A DNA stretch of 64,000 bases from Saccharothrix sp. S26 (GCF_021390395.1 NZ_JAJUWT010000033.1:24471-88470), one strand, 5' to 3'; shown: positions 1 through 9,151, numbered from the stretch's first letter. Notes: a model not told the origin generated them from the letters alone. A program made the numbers and translations.

Positions 1-1
1 G

Positions 2-1444
2 GTGCTGGACGTGACCGACCAGGACACGGTCAGCCGGTTCCACCGCGAGCTGGAGATCACCGTCCGGCTCGGCCGCCAGCACCCGCACATCGTGACCGTG
101 CTGGACACGGGCGTGATCGCCGGGCGGCCGTGCATCGTGATGGAGTACTACGACCTGGGTTCGCTGCACGGCCGGTTGCGGCAGCGGGGGCCGCTGCCGG
201 TGCACGAGGTCGTCGCGGCCGGGATCGCGGTGGCCGACGCGCTGGCGTTCGCGCACGGCCAGGGCATCCTGCACCGGGACGTGAAGCCGCAGAACATCCT
301 CGTGTTGCCGACGTCGTACGTGCTGGCCGACTTCGGCATCGCGCGTGGCGCGGACGCGGCGCACACGGCGTCGTTGCGGATGGTGAGCTACCGGCACGCC
401 GCGCCGCAGATGGTGGACGGCCGACCGCCCGCCGCGGCCGACGACCTGTGGTCGTTGGGCTCCACGCTGTTCACCCTGCTGGACGGGCAGCCGCCGTTCG
501 CGTCGGAGAACCCCGGCGAGGACACCATGCTCGGCTACCTCGGCCGGGTGCGCGAGGCCGCGCCGCGGTCGTTGCTGCGCCGGGACGTGCCGGTGGAGCT
601 GGTCGCGATCATCCTGCGGTGCCTGCGCAAGGAGCGGGAGGAGCGGTTCCCGGACGCGGCGTCGTTGCGCGCGGCGCTGGCGTCGGTGCCGACGTCGCCC
701 CCGCAGTCCACTGTGGACCCCGAGCGCACGGCGGCGGTGCGGCTGGAGGTGCCGGAGCGCTACCCGGACGGCCCGACGCAGCTGCCGGACTTCGGCCCCA
801 AGCCGGTGGTCGAGGCCGCGCCGGAACCGGCGGTCGCCGCGCCCGAGCCGCTGAAGACGTGGACCGAGGACCTGGCCGACCTGACCGTGCGGCACCACAC
901 CGAGCACCGCCCGCCCGTGCCGCCGCCCCCGCCGCCGTTGGTGGAGCTGCCGGAGCCGCCGCCGTCCCGGCCGCGGCGGTCGTGGAAGTTGGCGGCGGCG
1001 AGCGCGGTGTTCGTGGGCGTGGCGGTGGGGGTGGCGTTGAGCCTGCCGGGTCGGTCGGAGGAGGTCGCGTCACCTCCGTCCAGCGTGACTTCGAGCGTGA
1101 CGACGACCGTCGCCCCGACGACCGTGACGACGACCGCGAGCCTGCCGCAGGGCGGCGACCCGAGGTTCACGCCGGTGCTCAAGCGGCTGGAGGACGACGG
1201 GGACCGGATCGAGCTGATCTGGACCGACCCGAGCGAGGGCAGGGCGCAGTTCGTCGTGGTGGACGTGACGGGATCGTCGCCCAAACCGTTGGTCACGGTG
1301 GCGGCCGGTGCGACGTCCCACGTGCTGGAGGACTTGGAGCCGCGGGCGCCGCAGTACTGCTTCCAGGTGCTCGCCATCGGTCTCGACGACCCGGCCACGC
1401 AACGCGGCGCGTCGGCCCGCACGTGCGCCGTGCGCAACGGCTAG
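2..1444 (+). CDS. Membrane-anchored Ser/Thr protein kinase, 5'-truncated by the window edge
   Basis: Hanks-type (PknB-like) kinase. Visible motifs are the catalytic loop HRDVKPQN near residue 93, the DFG metal-binding motif near 111 and the LWSLG helix near 150. The glycine loop and the VAxK lysine are absent because the gene begins left of the window, so position 2 is not a true start. The usual APE motif reads APQ. A Pro/Glu-rich linker follows, then one membrane helix (about 328-348, rich in A/V/G), a Thr/Val-rich stalk and a C-terminal extracellular domain of about 90 residues resembling a fibronectin type III fold. The kinase domain is therefore cytoplasmic with an external sensor. It converges on the transglutaminase-like gene, and their stop codons share the palindrome CTAG at 1441-1444. 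The substrate is unknown; the facing operon is a plausible target only by proximity. Confidence 0.9.
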   Translation: MLDVTDQDTVSRFHRELEITVRLGRQHPHIVTVLDTGVIAGRPCIVMEYYDLGSLHGRLRQRGPLPVHEVVAAGIAVADALAFAHGQGILHRDVKPQNILVLPTSYVLADFGIARGADAAHTASLRMVSYRHAAPQMVDGRPPAAADDLWSLGSTLFTLLDGQPPFASENPGEDTMLGYLGRVREAAPRSLLRRDVPVELVAIILRCLRKEREERFPDAASLRAALASVPTSPPQSTVDPERTAAVRLEVPERYPDGPTQLPDFGPKPVVEAAPEPAVAAPEPLKTWTEDLADLTVRHHTEHRPPVPPPPPPLVELPEPPPSRPRRSWKLAAASAVFVGVAVGVALSLPGRSEEVASPPSSVTSSVTTTVAPTTVTTTASLPQGGDPRFTPVLKRLEDDGDRIELIWTDPSEGRAQFVVVDVTGSSPKPLVTVAAGATSHVLEDLEPRAPQYCFQVLAIGLDDPATQRGASARTCAVRNG

Positions 1445-4071
1445 CGCCGCCACAGCGGCCGGGGGTCGACCGGCCAGAACACCCGGCGGTACCAGGGGAT
1501 CCCGCGCCGCAGACCGGTTCGCACCTGCCGCGCCAACCGCCACGCCGACTCGCCATCGACGGGCGAGGTGTTCTCGGCGGACCGGGTGTCGGCGGCGGAC
1601 CGGGCGCTCGTGGCGTGCCGGGGTGGCGCTGGCGCGTAGCCGACCGCGCCGGAGGCCGCCGGGTGCGTCGGCGCGAACGCCGCGTGATCGGCCATCCGGG
1701 CCAGTTCCGCCGCGGGCGGCGCCAGTGCCGCCGCGATGTCCGGGGCGGTCCGGTGGGCGGGCGGCGTCCGGCCGGCCAGCAGCAGCCCGTCCAGCACGTA
1801 GGCCCACGCGCCGGTCGGGCCGGCGGCGCGCAGCCGTCCGCGCCGCACCAGCCGGGCCAGCCCGAGCACCAGCAGCACCAGCACGGGCACGCCGCCCAGC
1901 ACCGCGTACCCGATCCACCGCTGCGACCCGGTCGACGTGGCCTGCGCGGCGACCGGGCTCGACGGCGTCACCAACGGCGGTGGCGCGGACAGCGGGGTGC
2001 TGGTCGGCGTGGCCGTGATCGACGCGAGCCGGTCCAGCACCTCGCGCTTCTGCGCGGCGCTCGACCCGCCCGACGACACACCGGCCACCGGGTCGAACGG
2101 CACCCAGCCCCACCCGGCGAAGTACACCTCGGGCCACGCGGTCGCGTCGCTGCCGCGCACCACGCGCTCCGCACCGGTGGCGGGCTGGAAGCCGACCACC
2201 ACCCTGGTCGGCAACCCCACCGCCCTGGCCAGCACGGCGAACGCCGACGCGAACTGCTCGGCCGTGCCCGCGTTCGCGCCGGGTTCGCCGGGGTTGCCGA
2301 ACAGGAACCGCTCCAGCCGCGCGTACGACGACCCGACCGGGGCCTGCGCGTCCGGCGTGCGGCCCTGCTTCACCACCTGCTCGATCGCGACGGCCCGCTC
2401 GTAGGGCGTGCGGGCGTTCCGCACGATCTGGCGGGCGTACTCGGCCAGCGAGTACGGCAGGCCGGGCAGCTCCAGGTACCGGCCCGCGTTGGTCGGCACG
2501 GTGGCGTCGAGCAGGTCCTCGTCGTCGGGCACGTCGAGCACGCCGCGCACCCGGTAGGTCAGGCCCGGCGTCACCTCGTTGCGCAGCACCAGCGACCCCG
2601 AGTCGGGATCGACCATCGCGCCGTCCAACGTCACCGCCGTCGGTCGCCCGACCGTGGGCAACCACCGCCCGCCGAGCTCACCGACGGTGATCTCCACCTC
2701 GGTCTCCTCGACCCGGGCCCCGGCGGGCAGGTCGGGCTCGGCCACCGCCCCGATGGGCCCGTACAGCGACGCCGCCCGCCACGCCGCGCCCGAGTAGTCC
2801 GACAACGCCACCAACCGCACCGCCCGCTCCGGGCCGCGCACGCGGAACAGCTCGGTGTCCCCCAGGTTCGCCCACGCCGCCAGCTGCGGCAACGGGCTCG
2901 CCACCCCCAGGTCGCTGACCGGCGGCTCCACCAACTCCCGCGGCTCGAACGCACCCCCGGCCGGCAACACCACCGCGAACGCCGCCACCACCGCCACCGG
3001 CACCGCGGGCAGGCCCAGCAGCACCCGGCCGCCGGCCTCCAGCCGATCGACCACCAACCACCCGACCGCCACGATCGCGACCAACGCCACCGCGATCACG
3101 CCGTGCCGATCAGCCCGCCCCGCGGTCAACAGCGCCGTGCACGTGTACAGCACCGCCGCCCCGACCACCGGCGCCACCAACGACCGGCCCCGCCCCAGCG
3201 CCAGCACGACGACCAGCGACACCCCGAACACCAGCAGCGCGCCCGGCGCGACCAGCTCGGGCGTGGCGGGCGCGGGCCGGGCGGCGGTCAGCAGGCGGGG
3301 CACCAGGTCCAGCAGCACCGACGTCGGGTCCGCCGAGTCGACCGCCGAACCCCGCGCCACCCAGTACCCGCCGACCAGCGCCAGCACCACGAGCGAGAAC
3401 GCCACCAACCCGGCAGGCATCCGCCGCCACCGCAACAACGGCAAGCACCCGACCCCGACCACCGCCGCACCCGCGAACACGAGCGACGCCACATACCCCT
3501 GCCAGCCCGAGCCGAGGTGCAGCGCGGCCACCACGAGCAGCAGCGCGGCCCACGCCACCCGAGCACTCCCACCGCCACCACCACCCACGCCCGCACCACC
3601 CCGCACGCCCGCACCACCTCGTCCGGGCCCACCGGCACGCGCACGCGCGCCCGCCCCGGCGGCGGCACCACCGCCCACACCGGCCCCGGCCCTCGCATCG
3701 CCACCGGCGTCCGCGCCACCACCGGTTCTCGCACCAGGACCGGCGTTCACGCCACCGGCGCTCGCACTCCCACCACCGACGCCCGCACCAGCCCGAGCGC
3801 CCGCACCAGCCCCACCACCAGCGCCCGCACCCGCACCAGCGCCCGCACTCGCGCTGGCACGCGCACGTGCGCCCGCATCGGCGCCGCGAGCCGCGCTGGA
3901 ACCCGTGCCAGCGCTGGCACGAGCACCGCTACCAGCCGCGCCAGCGCCCGCACCGACACCCGCGCTCGCACCGGCCCCGCCGCCAGCCTTGCCAACCCCG
4001 CCAACCCCGCCACCAGCGCCAGCGCCAGCGGCAGGCTCGTTCGCACTCACGCACCCACCGCCTGGAGACAC
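1441..4071 (-). CDS. TgpA-like multi-pass membrane protein with transglutaminase fold, catalytic residues replaced
   Basis: Last gene of the minus-strand operon. Several hydrophobic helices follow a Gly/Ala-rich N-terminus. An extracellular transglutaminase-like domain comes next, then another helix (ending VLLVLGLARLVRRGR) and a cytoplasmic tail. This is the DUF3488/TgpA layout usually encoded beside MoxR and DUF58 proteins. The core motif that normally carries the nucleophile (GxCxxFA) reads GTAEQFASAF, so Cys is Ala. The His motif reads DATAWPEVYF, so the usual His-Ala-Trp is Thr-Ala-Trp. The Asp motif PFDP is kept. Two of three catalytic residues therefore look lost and a structural role is more likely than catalysis. 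The start is uncertain: the first about 170 codons are low complexity, and a GTG at 3558, just before the first membrane helix, would give a 705-residue protein of normal appearance. Confidence 0.8.
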   Translation of the reverse strand: MSPGGGCVSANEPAAGAGAGGGVGGVGKAGGGAGASAGVGAGAGAAGSGARASAGTGSSAARGADAGARARASASAGAGAGAGAGGGAGAGARAGAGVGGGSASAGGVNAGPGARTGGGADAGGDARAGAGVGGGAAAGAGARARAGGPGRGGAGVRGGAGVGGGGGGSARVAWAALLLVVAALHLGSGWQGYVASLVFAGAAVVGVGCLPLLRWRRMPAGLVAFSLVVLALVGGYWVARGSAVDSADPTSVLLDLVPRLLTAARPAPATPELVAPGALLVFGVSLVVVLALGRGRSLVAPVVGAAVLYTCTALLTAGRADRHGVIAVALVAIVAVGWLVVDRLEAGGRVLLGLPAVPVAVVAAFAVVLPAGGAFEPRELVEPPVSDLGVASPLPQLAAWANLGDTELFRVRGPERAVRLVALSDYSGAAWRAASLYGPIGAVAEPDLPAGARVEETEVEITVGELGGRWLPTVGRPTAVTLDGAMVDPDSGSLVLRNEVTPGLTYRVRGVLDVPDDEDLLDATVPTNAGRYLELPGLPYSLAEYARQIVRNARTPYERAVAIEQVVKQGRTPDAQAPVGSSYARLERFLFGNPGEPGANAGTAEQFASAFAVLARAVGLPTRVVVGFQPATGAERVVRGSDATAWPEVYFAGWGWVPFDPVAGVSSGGSSAAQKREVLDRLASITATPTSTPLSAPPPLVTPSSPVAAQATSTGSQRWIGYAVLGGVPVLVLLVLGLARLVRRGRLRAAGPTGAWAYVLDGLLLAGRTPPAHRTAPDIAAALAPPAAELARMADHAAFAPTHPAASGAVGYAPAPPRHATSARSAADTRSAENTSPVDGESAWRLARQVRTGLRRGIPWYRRVFWPVDPRPLWRR
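3565..4050. repeat. Low-complexity GC-rich block (Gly/Ala codon repeats)
   Basis: Degenerate short-period repeat built from units such as GCCCGCACCAGC. Read on the minus strand it encodes alternating Gly and Ala with scattered Arg and Ser. On the plus strand it is also open and reads as Ala/Pro. It lies at the 5' end of the TgpA-like gene. It may be a real flexible N-terminal extension or a non-coding leader whose composition keeps every frame open. Replication slippage makes its length likely to vary between strains. Confidence 0.6.
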
Positions 4072-4177
4072 CCGAGGCCGGGGCGCCGCGCCTCCATACT
4101 TCCGGCAACAAAATCGGCGCTTCCATTCATCCCCAGGCCCGTGATCACGATCGGGTGATCTCCGGACAGGCGGGCGG

Positions 4178-5326
4178 TCATCGGGACACCGCCGTGTTCC
4201 AAGCGTCCAACAGGCCCTCGGCCTTAGCGTTGCGCAGCAACAACACCGAGCCGACGGCCGAGATCGGCTGGGACGGCTCGGGGTCGACGGCCAGGACCAC
4301 GCCCACCGAAGCCCGGCCCGCCTCCAGCATCAGCGCGGCCATGTCCGCTCGAGCCCCGCACACCACGGCCACCACGTCGAGATCCCGGACAGGGAGCGAA
4401 CGCGTGGCCGAGGATCCCGATGCCGCCCGCAAATCCGCCAACGCCGCCAGCACCGCCGACGCGTCGGCGTCCACCGCGCCCGCCGGCAGCTCCACGTCCA
4501 CCGCACCCGACGACGTCACCAGCCGCACGGGGTGTCCCTCGGCGACCGCCACCGCCACCAGCGACGCCGCCACCTCCACCGCGTCCTCCAGATCCTTGCC
4601 CCGCGCATAGGACTCCGCGTGATCGTCGAGCACCACCGCCAGGTGCGGACGGGCCGGGTCGGCGTCCTCGCGGATCATCAACGTCCCGGTCCGGGCGGAG
4701 GTCGCCCAGTGCAGCCGCCGCAGGTCGTCACCCGGCACGTACTCCCGCAGCCCCACCAGGTCGGTGCCGCCGCGCTCCACCCGCTCGTCCGCGCCGACGT
4801 GCCCCCGCCGCACCCCGCCGGGCAGTCCGCGCACCGGCAGCACGCGCGGCACGACGCGAACCTCCACAACGTCACCCACGACGGTCCGAGCGTGCGCGAG
4901 CCCGGCCAGACCGCGACGGCTCAACGTCAACGGCCCCACCCGCAGCAGGCCGCGCGTGTGCGTCGGAATCGGGTACTCCACCTTCACCTTCTGCCCCGGC
5001 GCGAGCAGCGGGATGTCCACGGCGACCGCTTCACCGGCCACCTCGTCGGTCGCGTCGAACACGACCGGGAACCTTCTGCTGGTGCCCGTCAGCTCGACCA
5101 CCCCGGTGCACGTGCCCAACCGCTGCACGGTCCGCGGCCGCACGGTGCGCTTCGGCGCGACCTGGGCCCGCGACAGCACCGACACCACGCCCCCGGCCGC
5201 GAGCACCACCAGCGCGATGCCCAGCCCGGCCACCCCTGGGTAGCGCCACCACAACCCCAACGCCACCAGCGGCACGCCCAGCAGCACCGCGCCCCACCCG
5301 CGCGCGGTCAGCCGCACGCCGGTCAT
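4178..5326 (-). CDS. DUF58 domain protein
   Basis: 382 residues. Two membrane helices near the N-terminus (about 12-55) are followed by a soluble region. The DUF58 signature is present: an REYVPGDDLRRLHW segment near residue 205, then a von Willebrand A-like part beginning PHLAVVLDD. Proteins of this family work with MoxR ATPases and TgpA-like proteins in envelope or secretion-related assembly, though the biochemical role is not settled. The ATG overlaps the moxR stop by 4 bases (ATGA), which indicates translational coupling. A gap of about 106 bases separates it from the TgpA-like gene. Confidence 0.9.
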   Translation of the reverse strand: MTGVRLTARGWGAVLLGVPLVALGLWWRYPGVAGLGIALVVLAAGGVVSVLSRAQVAPKRTVRPRTVQRLGTCTGVVELTGTSRRFPVVFDATDEVAGEAVAVDIPLLAPGQKVKVEYPIPTHTRGLLRVGPLTLSRRGLAGLAHARTVVGDVVEVRVVPRVLPVRGLPGGVRRGHVGADERVERGGTDLVGLREYVPGDDLRRLHWATSARTGTLMIREDADPARPHLAVVLDDHAESYARGKDLEDAVEVAASLVAVAVAEGHPVRLVTSSGAVDVELPAGAVDADASAVLAALADLRAASGSSATRSLPVRDLDVVAVVCGARADMAALMLEAGRASVGVVLAVDPEPSQPISAVGSVLLLRNAKAEGLLDAWNTAVSR

Positions 5327-6309
5327 CGCGCGGTCGGTCGCGGCACGGCCACGCCCGCCAGGACGTCGGACAGGACCTCCTCGGTCGTCGTGCCCGCCAA
5401 CTGCGCCTCGCGGGTCAGCACCAACCGGTGCGCCAGCACCGGCACCGCCAGGGCCTGCACGTCACCCGGCACGACGAAGTGCCTGCCCTGCGCCGCCGCG
5501 TACACCTGCACGCACCGCACCAGCGCGCGCAGCCCTCGCGTGCTCGCGCCCAACCGCAACCGGCCGTCCTCGCGCGAGGCGACCCCGATGTCGCTGATGT
5601 AGCGCAGCAACGCGTCCGCGACGTGCAGCGTGGCGAGCCGACGCCCCTGCTCGGCGATGACGTGCGGGTTGCTCACCGTGGGCACCGCGCCGACCTGGCC
5701 CGCACCGCTGCCGGGCCGCAGCACGTCGATCTCGTGCTCCACCGCCGGGTAGCCGATGGAGGTGCGCAGCATGAACCTGTCGAGCTGCGCCTCGGGCAGC
5801 CGGTAGGTGCCGTCCAGGTCGATGGGGTTCTGCGTGGCCACCACCAGGAACGGCGCGGGCACGGCGTGCGCGACGCCGTCCACGGTGACCGTCCGCTCCT
5901 CCATGACCTCCAGCAACGCCGACTGCGTCTTGGCGGCGGCGCGGTTGATCTCGTCGGCGAGCACGATGTTGGCGAACACCGGGCCCGGCCGGAACCGCAC
6001 CTCGCCGGTCTGCGGGTCGTACACCGAGGTGCCCGTGACGTCCGACGGCAGCAGGTCGGGCGTGAACTGCACGCGCCGCGACACCCCGCCCAACGCGCCC
6101 GCCACGGCACGGGCGAGCGTGGTCTTGCCCGTGCCCGGCACGTCTTCCAGCAGCACGTGCCCGCCGGCGAACATCGCCACCAGCACGAGGTCGACGACGT
6201 CCCGCTTGCCCCGCACCGCCGACTCGACCGCGTCGCCGAGTCGCGCGTGCAGGGCCCGGAACACCGCGATCTCGTCCTCGCCGATCGCCGGCACCGCCGT
6301 TGTCGTCAC
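5323..6309 (-). CDS. MoxR-family AAA+ ATPase
   Basis: A chaperone-like AAA+ ATPase of the MoxR group. The Walker A motif GTGKTTLA, the Walker B region ending ADEINRA and the sensor-1 segment ATQNPIDLDGTYRLPEAQLDRF are all present. Family members remodel or load partner complexes, typically the DUF58/VWA proteins encoded next to them, as here. I chose the GTG at 6309 because GAAGGG lies six bases upstream and the protein then begins at the usual family position. An upstream GTG at 6339 is in frame but would overlap the preceding gene by 17 bases without a clear ribosome site. The operon order is FN3 protein, moxR, DUF58, TgpA-like. Confidence 0.93.
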   Translation of the reverse strand: MTTTAVPAIGEDEIAVFRALHARLGDAVESAVRGKRDVVDLVLVAMFAGGHVLLEDVPGTGKTTLARAVAGALGGVSRRVQFTPDLLPSDVTGTSVYDPQTGEVRFRPGPVFANIVLADEINRAAAKTQSALLEVMEERTVTVDGVAHAVPAPFLVVATQNPIDLDGTYRLPEAQLDRFMLRTSIGYPAVEHEIDVLRPGSGAGQVGAVPTVSNPHVIAEQGRRLATLHVADALLRYISDIGVASREDGRLRLGASTRGLRALVRCVQVYAAAQGRHFVVPGDVQALAVPVLAHRLVLTREAQLAGTTTEEVLSDVLAGVAVPRPTAR

Positions 6310-6322
6310 GCCACGCCCTTCG

Positions 6323-8506
6323 TCACTCGCCCGACTCACGCCGCAGCCGCCGGTTGCGCAGGGTCAACAGCCACGCGGTCGCCAGCAGCCCGATGCCGCC
6401 GCCGATCAGCTGGTTGTCCTCCGACGCCGGCAGGCTATTGGGCCGGCAGATCCGGCCGCCGCCGCAGTTCTCGATCGGCTCCCGCACGATCGCGGTGCGC
6501 ACCGCCGATTCGACCGACCCCGACCCGGAGGCGGCGTAGGCACGCACGACGATGGAGTTCGAGCCGTAGTCGACCGCGATCGTCACCGTGCCGCCGGCAC
6601 AGGCGATCGGCGCGGTGGCTTCCAGGGTCGTGTTGACGACCTCGCACCGCCCGGTGTGGCTCGCCCAGTCCGCCGGCGGCGCGGTCGTCACGCGCTTCTC
6701 GTACACGTGCGCCCCCGCGCCGATCGTGCTGATCACGACGGCACCCGCGCTCGGCAACGGCGGAGGCGGCGGGGGTGGAGGCGGCGTGGTCGTGGTCGTC
6801 GTCGTGGGGGGCGGTGGAGGCGGTGGAGGCGGGGCCGCTGTGGTCGTCGTCGTAGTGGGCACCACCGGCGGCTGGGTGGTCGTCGTCCCCGCGGCCGGTC
6901 GAACGGTCCACGACGCCGTGCCCGCCTCGCCCGCGCCGAACCGGTTGTACGCCGCCACGGCGACGTCCACCTTCCCGCTCGCGCAGAACGTGGAACCCGC
7001 GCACGGCAACACCAACTCGGCCGACGTGCCCGCCACCCGCGTCTCCTGCGTGCCGCCCGAGAACCCGCCGGTGCCCGTCACGGTGTAGCCGGTGATCGGC
7101 TCGCCGCCGTCGGGCGCGGCGGTCCAGCTCACGGCCACGACCACGGAGGTGCCGTTGTTGCTGCGCTGCGCCACCGTGACGCCCGCCGGACGCCCCGGCA
7201 CCGCACCCGACGCGCCGGCGCTGGGCGTGGTCGTCACCGGCGCGGCGGTGGTCGTCGTCTCACCGCGCTGCTGCGGGTTCTGGCCGTTGCCACGGTTGTC
7301 GCGCCCCGGCGGGTCCGGGCGCGGCGGCGGCGGGCTGGGCACGCTCGGGATGGGTGGCCGTTCCGGGTCCATCACCGGCAGCTCGGGGCTGCGGATCACC
7401 ACCTCGCGGGTGCGCCCGTCGGAGTCCACGATCACGCCCGACTGCGCGCCGGGCGTGTTGATGAACAGCTTGCCGTCGTCGAACACCAGCGCCGGGTCGC
7501 CGCCACCGGCCGTCCGCACGTCGTCCGCGCCACGGCGCCCCGACCGGTCCAGCACCACGACCTTGCCCGACCCGAGGCACGGCACGTAGACCCGGTCGCG
7601 GAACACCGCGGGTCGACCGGGCTTGGGGCAGTCGTACTGCCCCATGTCGACCTGGACCACCTCGTCGCCGCTCACCAGCACGACCACCGCCGCGTCCGGG
7701 ACCGACGCGGGCGCCAGCCCGGTCGGGCTGGTCTGCGCGGCGAGCACCTCGCCGCCGAACGTCTTCGTGCTCGCGGTGAGGTCGCGGCCGGTGCCGTCGC
7801 GCACCACCACGCCGCCCTCCAACCCGAGCAGCGTCACGCCCCGCTCGTGCGGCACCAGCGCCGTGCGCGGACCGGCGCCAGCCACCGGCTTGTTGGACCG
7901 CTCCAGGAACTTCAGCTCGTCGTCGGACCACTCCAGGGCGTGCAGGTTGCCGCCGTGGTCCACGGCCCAGATCACGCCGTCGTCGTCGGCCACCACGTCC
8001 GCCAGGGGCTGCCCCGCGAACCAGGGCGACCCGACGTCGGCCAACGTCACCGGGTCGGCGTTGTGCACCGAGCCCGCCGCGCGGTCGACCACGAACACCC
8101 GGTCCAGCGCGATGAGCACCTTCGCCGACGGGCCGGGTGGCGCCTGCCGGCGGCCGGAGGACAGCAGGGTGGCGAGGTCGATCACCGTGATCTGCCCCGT
8201 GCGGCGGTCGAGCACGATCAGCTTGTCGTCGGACTGCGCGATCTCCAGCTGCGCGTCGGCCCCGCTGACCTGCAACCGCGTCTGCGGCTTGCCGGAGCTG
8301 GGGTTGACCTGCACGACCTCGCCGCGCTGGTCGTCGTTCAGCCAGGTGAGCCCGTCGCTCACCTCGACCGCGGTGCGCGAGATGCCGTCGCCGAGCGCGG
8401 CTCCGACCAGCAGCAACAGCCCCAACGCGGCGGCGCTGACACTGGCCGACTCACGCCGGCCCGCGCCGATGGCCCGACGCGCGATCCTGCCCAGCTTCGC
8501 TCCCAC
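6323..8506 (-). CDS. Surface protein with beta-propeller-like repeats and fibronectin type III domain
   Basis: First gene of the moxR operon. A short basic N-terminus and one membrane helix (about 20-38 from the GTG) lead into an external region of roughly 300 residues. That region has repeated short strands typical of a beta-propeller (for example VIWAVDHGGNLHALEW). A Pro-rich linker follows, then a fibronectin type III domain (about 395-480), Thr/Pro runs, a second beta-rich domain with paired Cys, and a C-terminal LPASE motif followed by a hydrophobic helix and an RRLRR tail. That ending resembles a sortase signal with a degenerate motif. I prefer GTG 8506 because a -10 hexamer TAGCAT ends seven bases upstream. 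A TTG at 8536 is the alternative. The function is unknown; it is probably a cell-surface partner of the MoxR/DUF58/TgpA set. Confidence 0.8.
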   Translation of the reverse strand: MGAKLGRIARRAIGAGRRESASVSAAALGLLLLVGAALGDGISRTAVEVSDGLTWLNDDQRGEVVQVNPSSGKPQTRLQVSGADAQLEIAQSDDKLIVLDRRTGQITVIDLATLLSSGRRQAPPGPSAKVLIALDRVFVVDRAAGSVHNADPVTLADVGSPWFAGQPLADVVADDDGVIWAVDHGGNLHALEWSDDELKFLERSNKPVAGAGPRTALVPHERGVTLLGLEGGVVVRDGTGRDLTASTKTFGGEVLAAQTSPTGLAPASVPDAAVVVLVSGDEVVQVDMGQYDCPKPGRPAVFRDRVYVPCLGSGKVVVLDRSGRRGADDVRTAGGGDPALVFDDGKLFINTPGAQSGVIVDSDGRTREVVIRSPELPVMDPERPPIPSVPSPPPPRPDPPGRDNRGNGQNPQQRGETTTTAAPVTTTPSAGASGAVPGRPAGVTVAQRSNNGTSVVVAVSWTAAPDGGEPITGYTVTGTGGFSGGTQETRVAGTSAELVLPCAGSTFCASGKVDVAVAAYNRFGAGEAGTASWTVRPAAGTTTTQPPVVPTTTTTTAAPPPPPPPPPTTTTTTTPPPPPPPPPLPSAGAVVISTIGAGAHVYEKRVTTAPPADWASHTGRCEVVNTTLEATAPIACAGGTVTIAVDYGSNSIVVRAYAASGSGSVESAVRTAIVREPIENCGGGRICRPNSLPASEDNQLIGGGIGLLATAWLLTLRNRRLRRESGE

Positions 8507-8513
8507 GGCCGGG

Positions 8514-8519
8514 ATGCTA
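8514..8519 (-). promoter_or_regulatory. Leaderless-type -10 element of the moxR operon
   Basis: TAGCAT on the minus strand fits TANNNT and ends seven bases before the GTG at 8506. That spacing puts the transcript start on the start codon, the leaderless arrangement common in actinobacteria. No convincing -35 is seen. Confidence 0.5.
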
Positions 8520-8650
8520 ACGGCCCGGTATGACAATCCTGAGGCGACCGGCGAGCCTGCTCCGACCGGCCCACACCGACTCCGCCGGATGCGTCCACTT
8601 GGGACCGATGCCGCCCCACCCGTGGGATGTCCGGCTCACCCGCGCGTCCG

Positions 8651-9145
8651 TCAGAGGTCCGCGAACTCTTCCCGCCGCACCTTGGCGCACTGCACCGTCA
8701 ACCCGGCGTCCACAGCCCGGCTGATCTCCGCCAGCGACCGCAGTTGGTCGGGCGTCAGCACGTCGAACAGGTGCTCGCGGACCGCCGTCACGTGCCCGGC
8801 CGCCGCCTGCTCCAGCACCCGGAACCCGGTCTCGGTGAGGACCGCGATGGAACCCCGCCGATCGGACGGGCAGGCCTGCCGCACGACCCAGCCCTCCTTC
8901 TCCAACCGGGCCACCGCGTGGGAGAGTCTTGAGCGTGACGAGTGGCACACCGAAGCCAGCTCACTCATCCGCAGCGCGCGCTCCGGGGCCTCCGACAGGG
9001 CCACCAGGATCTCGTAGTAGGCCATCGGCATCCCGGAATCGCGCTGCAACTGCCGGTCCAGGTGCTCGGTGAACTTGGTCACGGCGGTCATGAAGGCACG
9101 CCACACCTGCTGCTCTTCGGCGCTCAGCCACCGCACGTCGCTCAT
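8651..9145 (-). CDS. MarR-family transcriptional regulator (divergent from yceI)
   Basis: 164-residue winged-helix regulator. The recognition region reads SELASVCHSSRSRLSHAVARLEKEGWV (shown here in two pieces: SELASVCHSSRSRLSHAV and ARLEKEGWV). The wing carries SDRRGSIAVLTETG, and long N- and C-terminal helices form the dimer interface. The ATG at 9145 follows a G-rich stretch and a TATGAT -10 six bases upstream. It faces the YceI gene across 90 bases that hold two copies of a GTTGAA-N2-TTCAAC palindrome, so autoregulation and control of yceI are likely. The inducer is unknown. The open frame runs further upstream through the YceI gene, but that extension is antisense and was discarded. Confidence 0.92.
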   Translation of the reverse strand: MSDVRWLSAEEQQVWRAFMTAVTKFTEHLDRQLQRDSGMPMAYYEILVALSEAPERALRMSELASVCHSSRSRLSHAVARLEKEGWVVRQACPSDRRGSIAVLTETGFRVLEQAAAGHVTAVREHLFDVLTPDQLRSLAEISRAVDAGLTVQCAKVRREEFADL

Positions 9146-9151
9146 ACCCCC

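Noticed and set aside
3550..4050. CRISPR-like or minisatellite appearance of the GC-rich repeat block
   Set aside because: Units are short, degenerate and without constant spacers; better read as low-complexity Gly/Ala coding or leader sequence. No CRISPR array, tRNA or rRNA gene was seen anywhere in the window.
130..4158. 1342-codon plus-strand frame across the kinase and TgpA-like genes
   Set aside because: Arg/Ala/Pro-rich frame without motifs. It overlaps two convincing genes in other frames.
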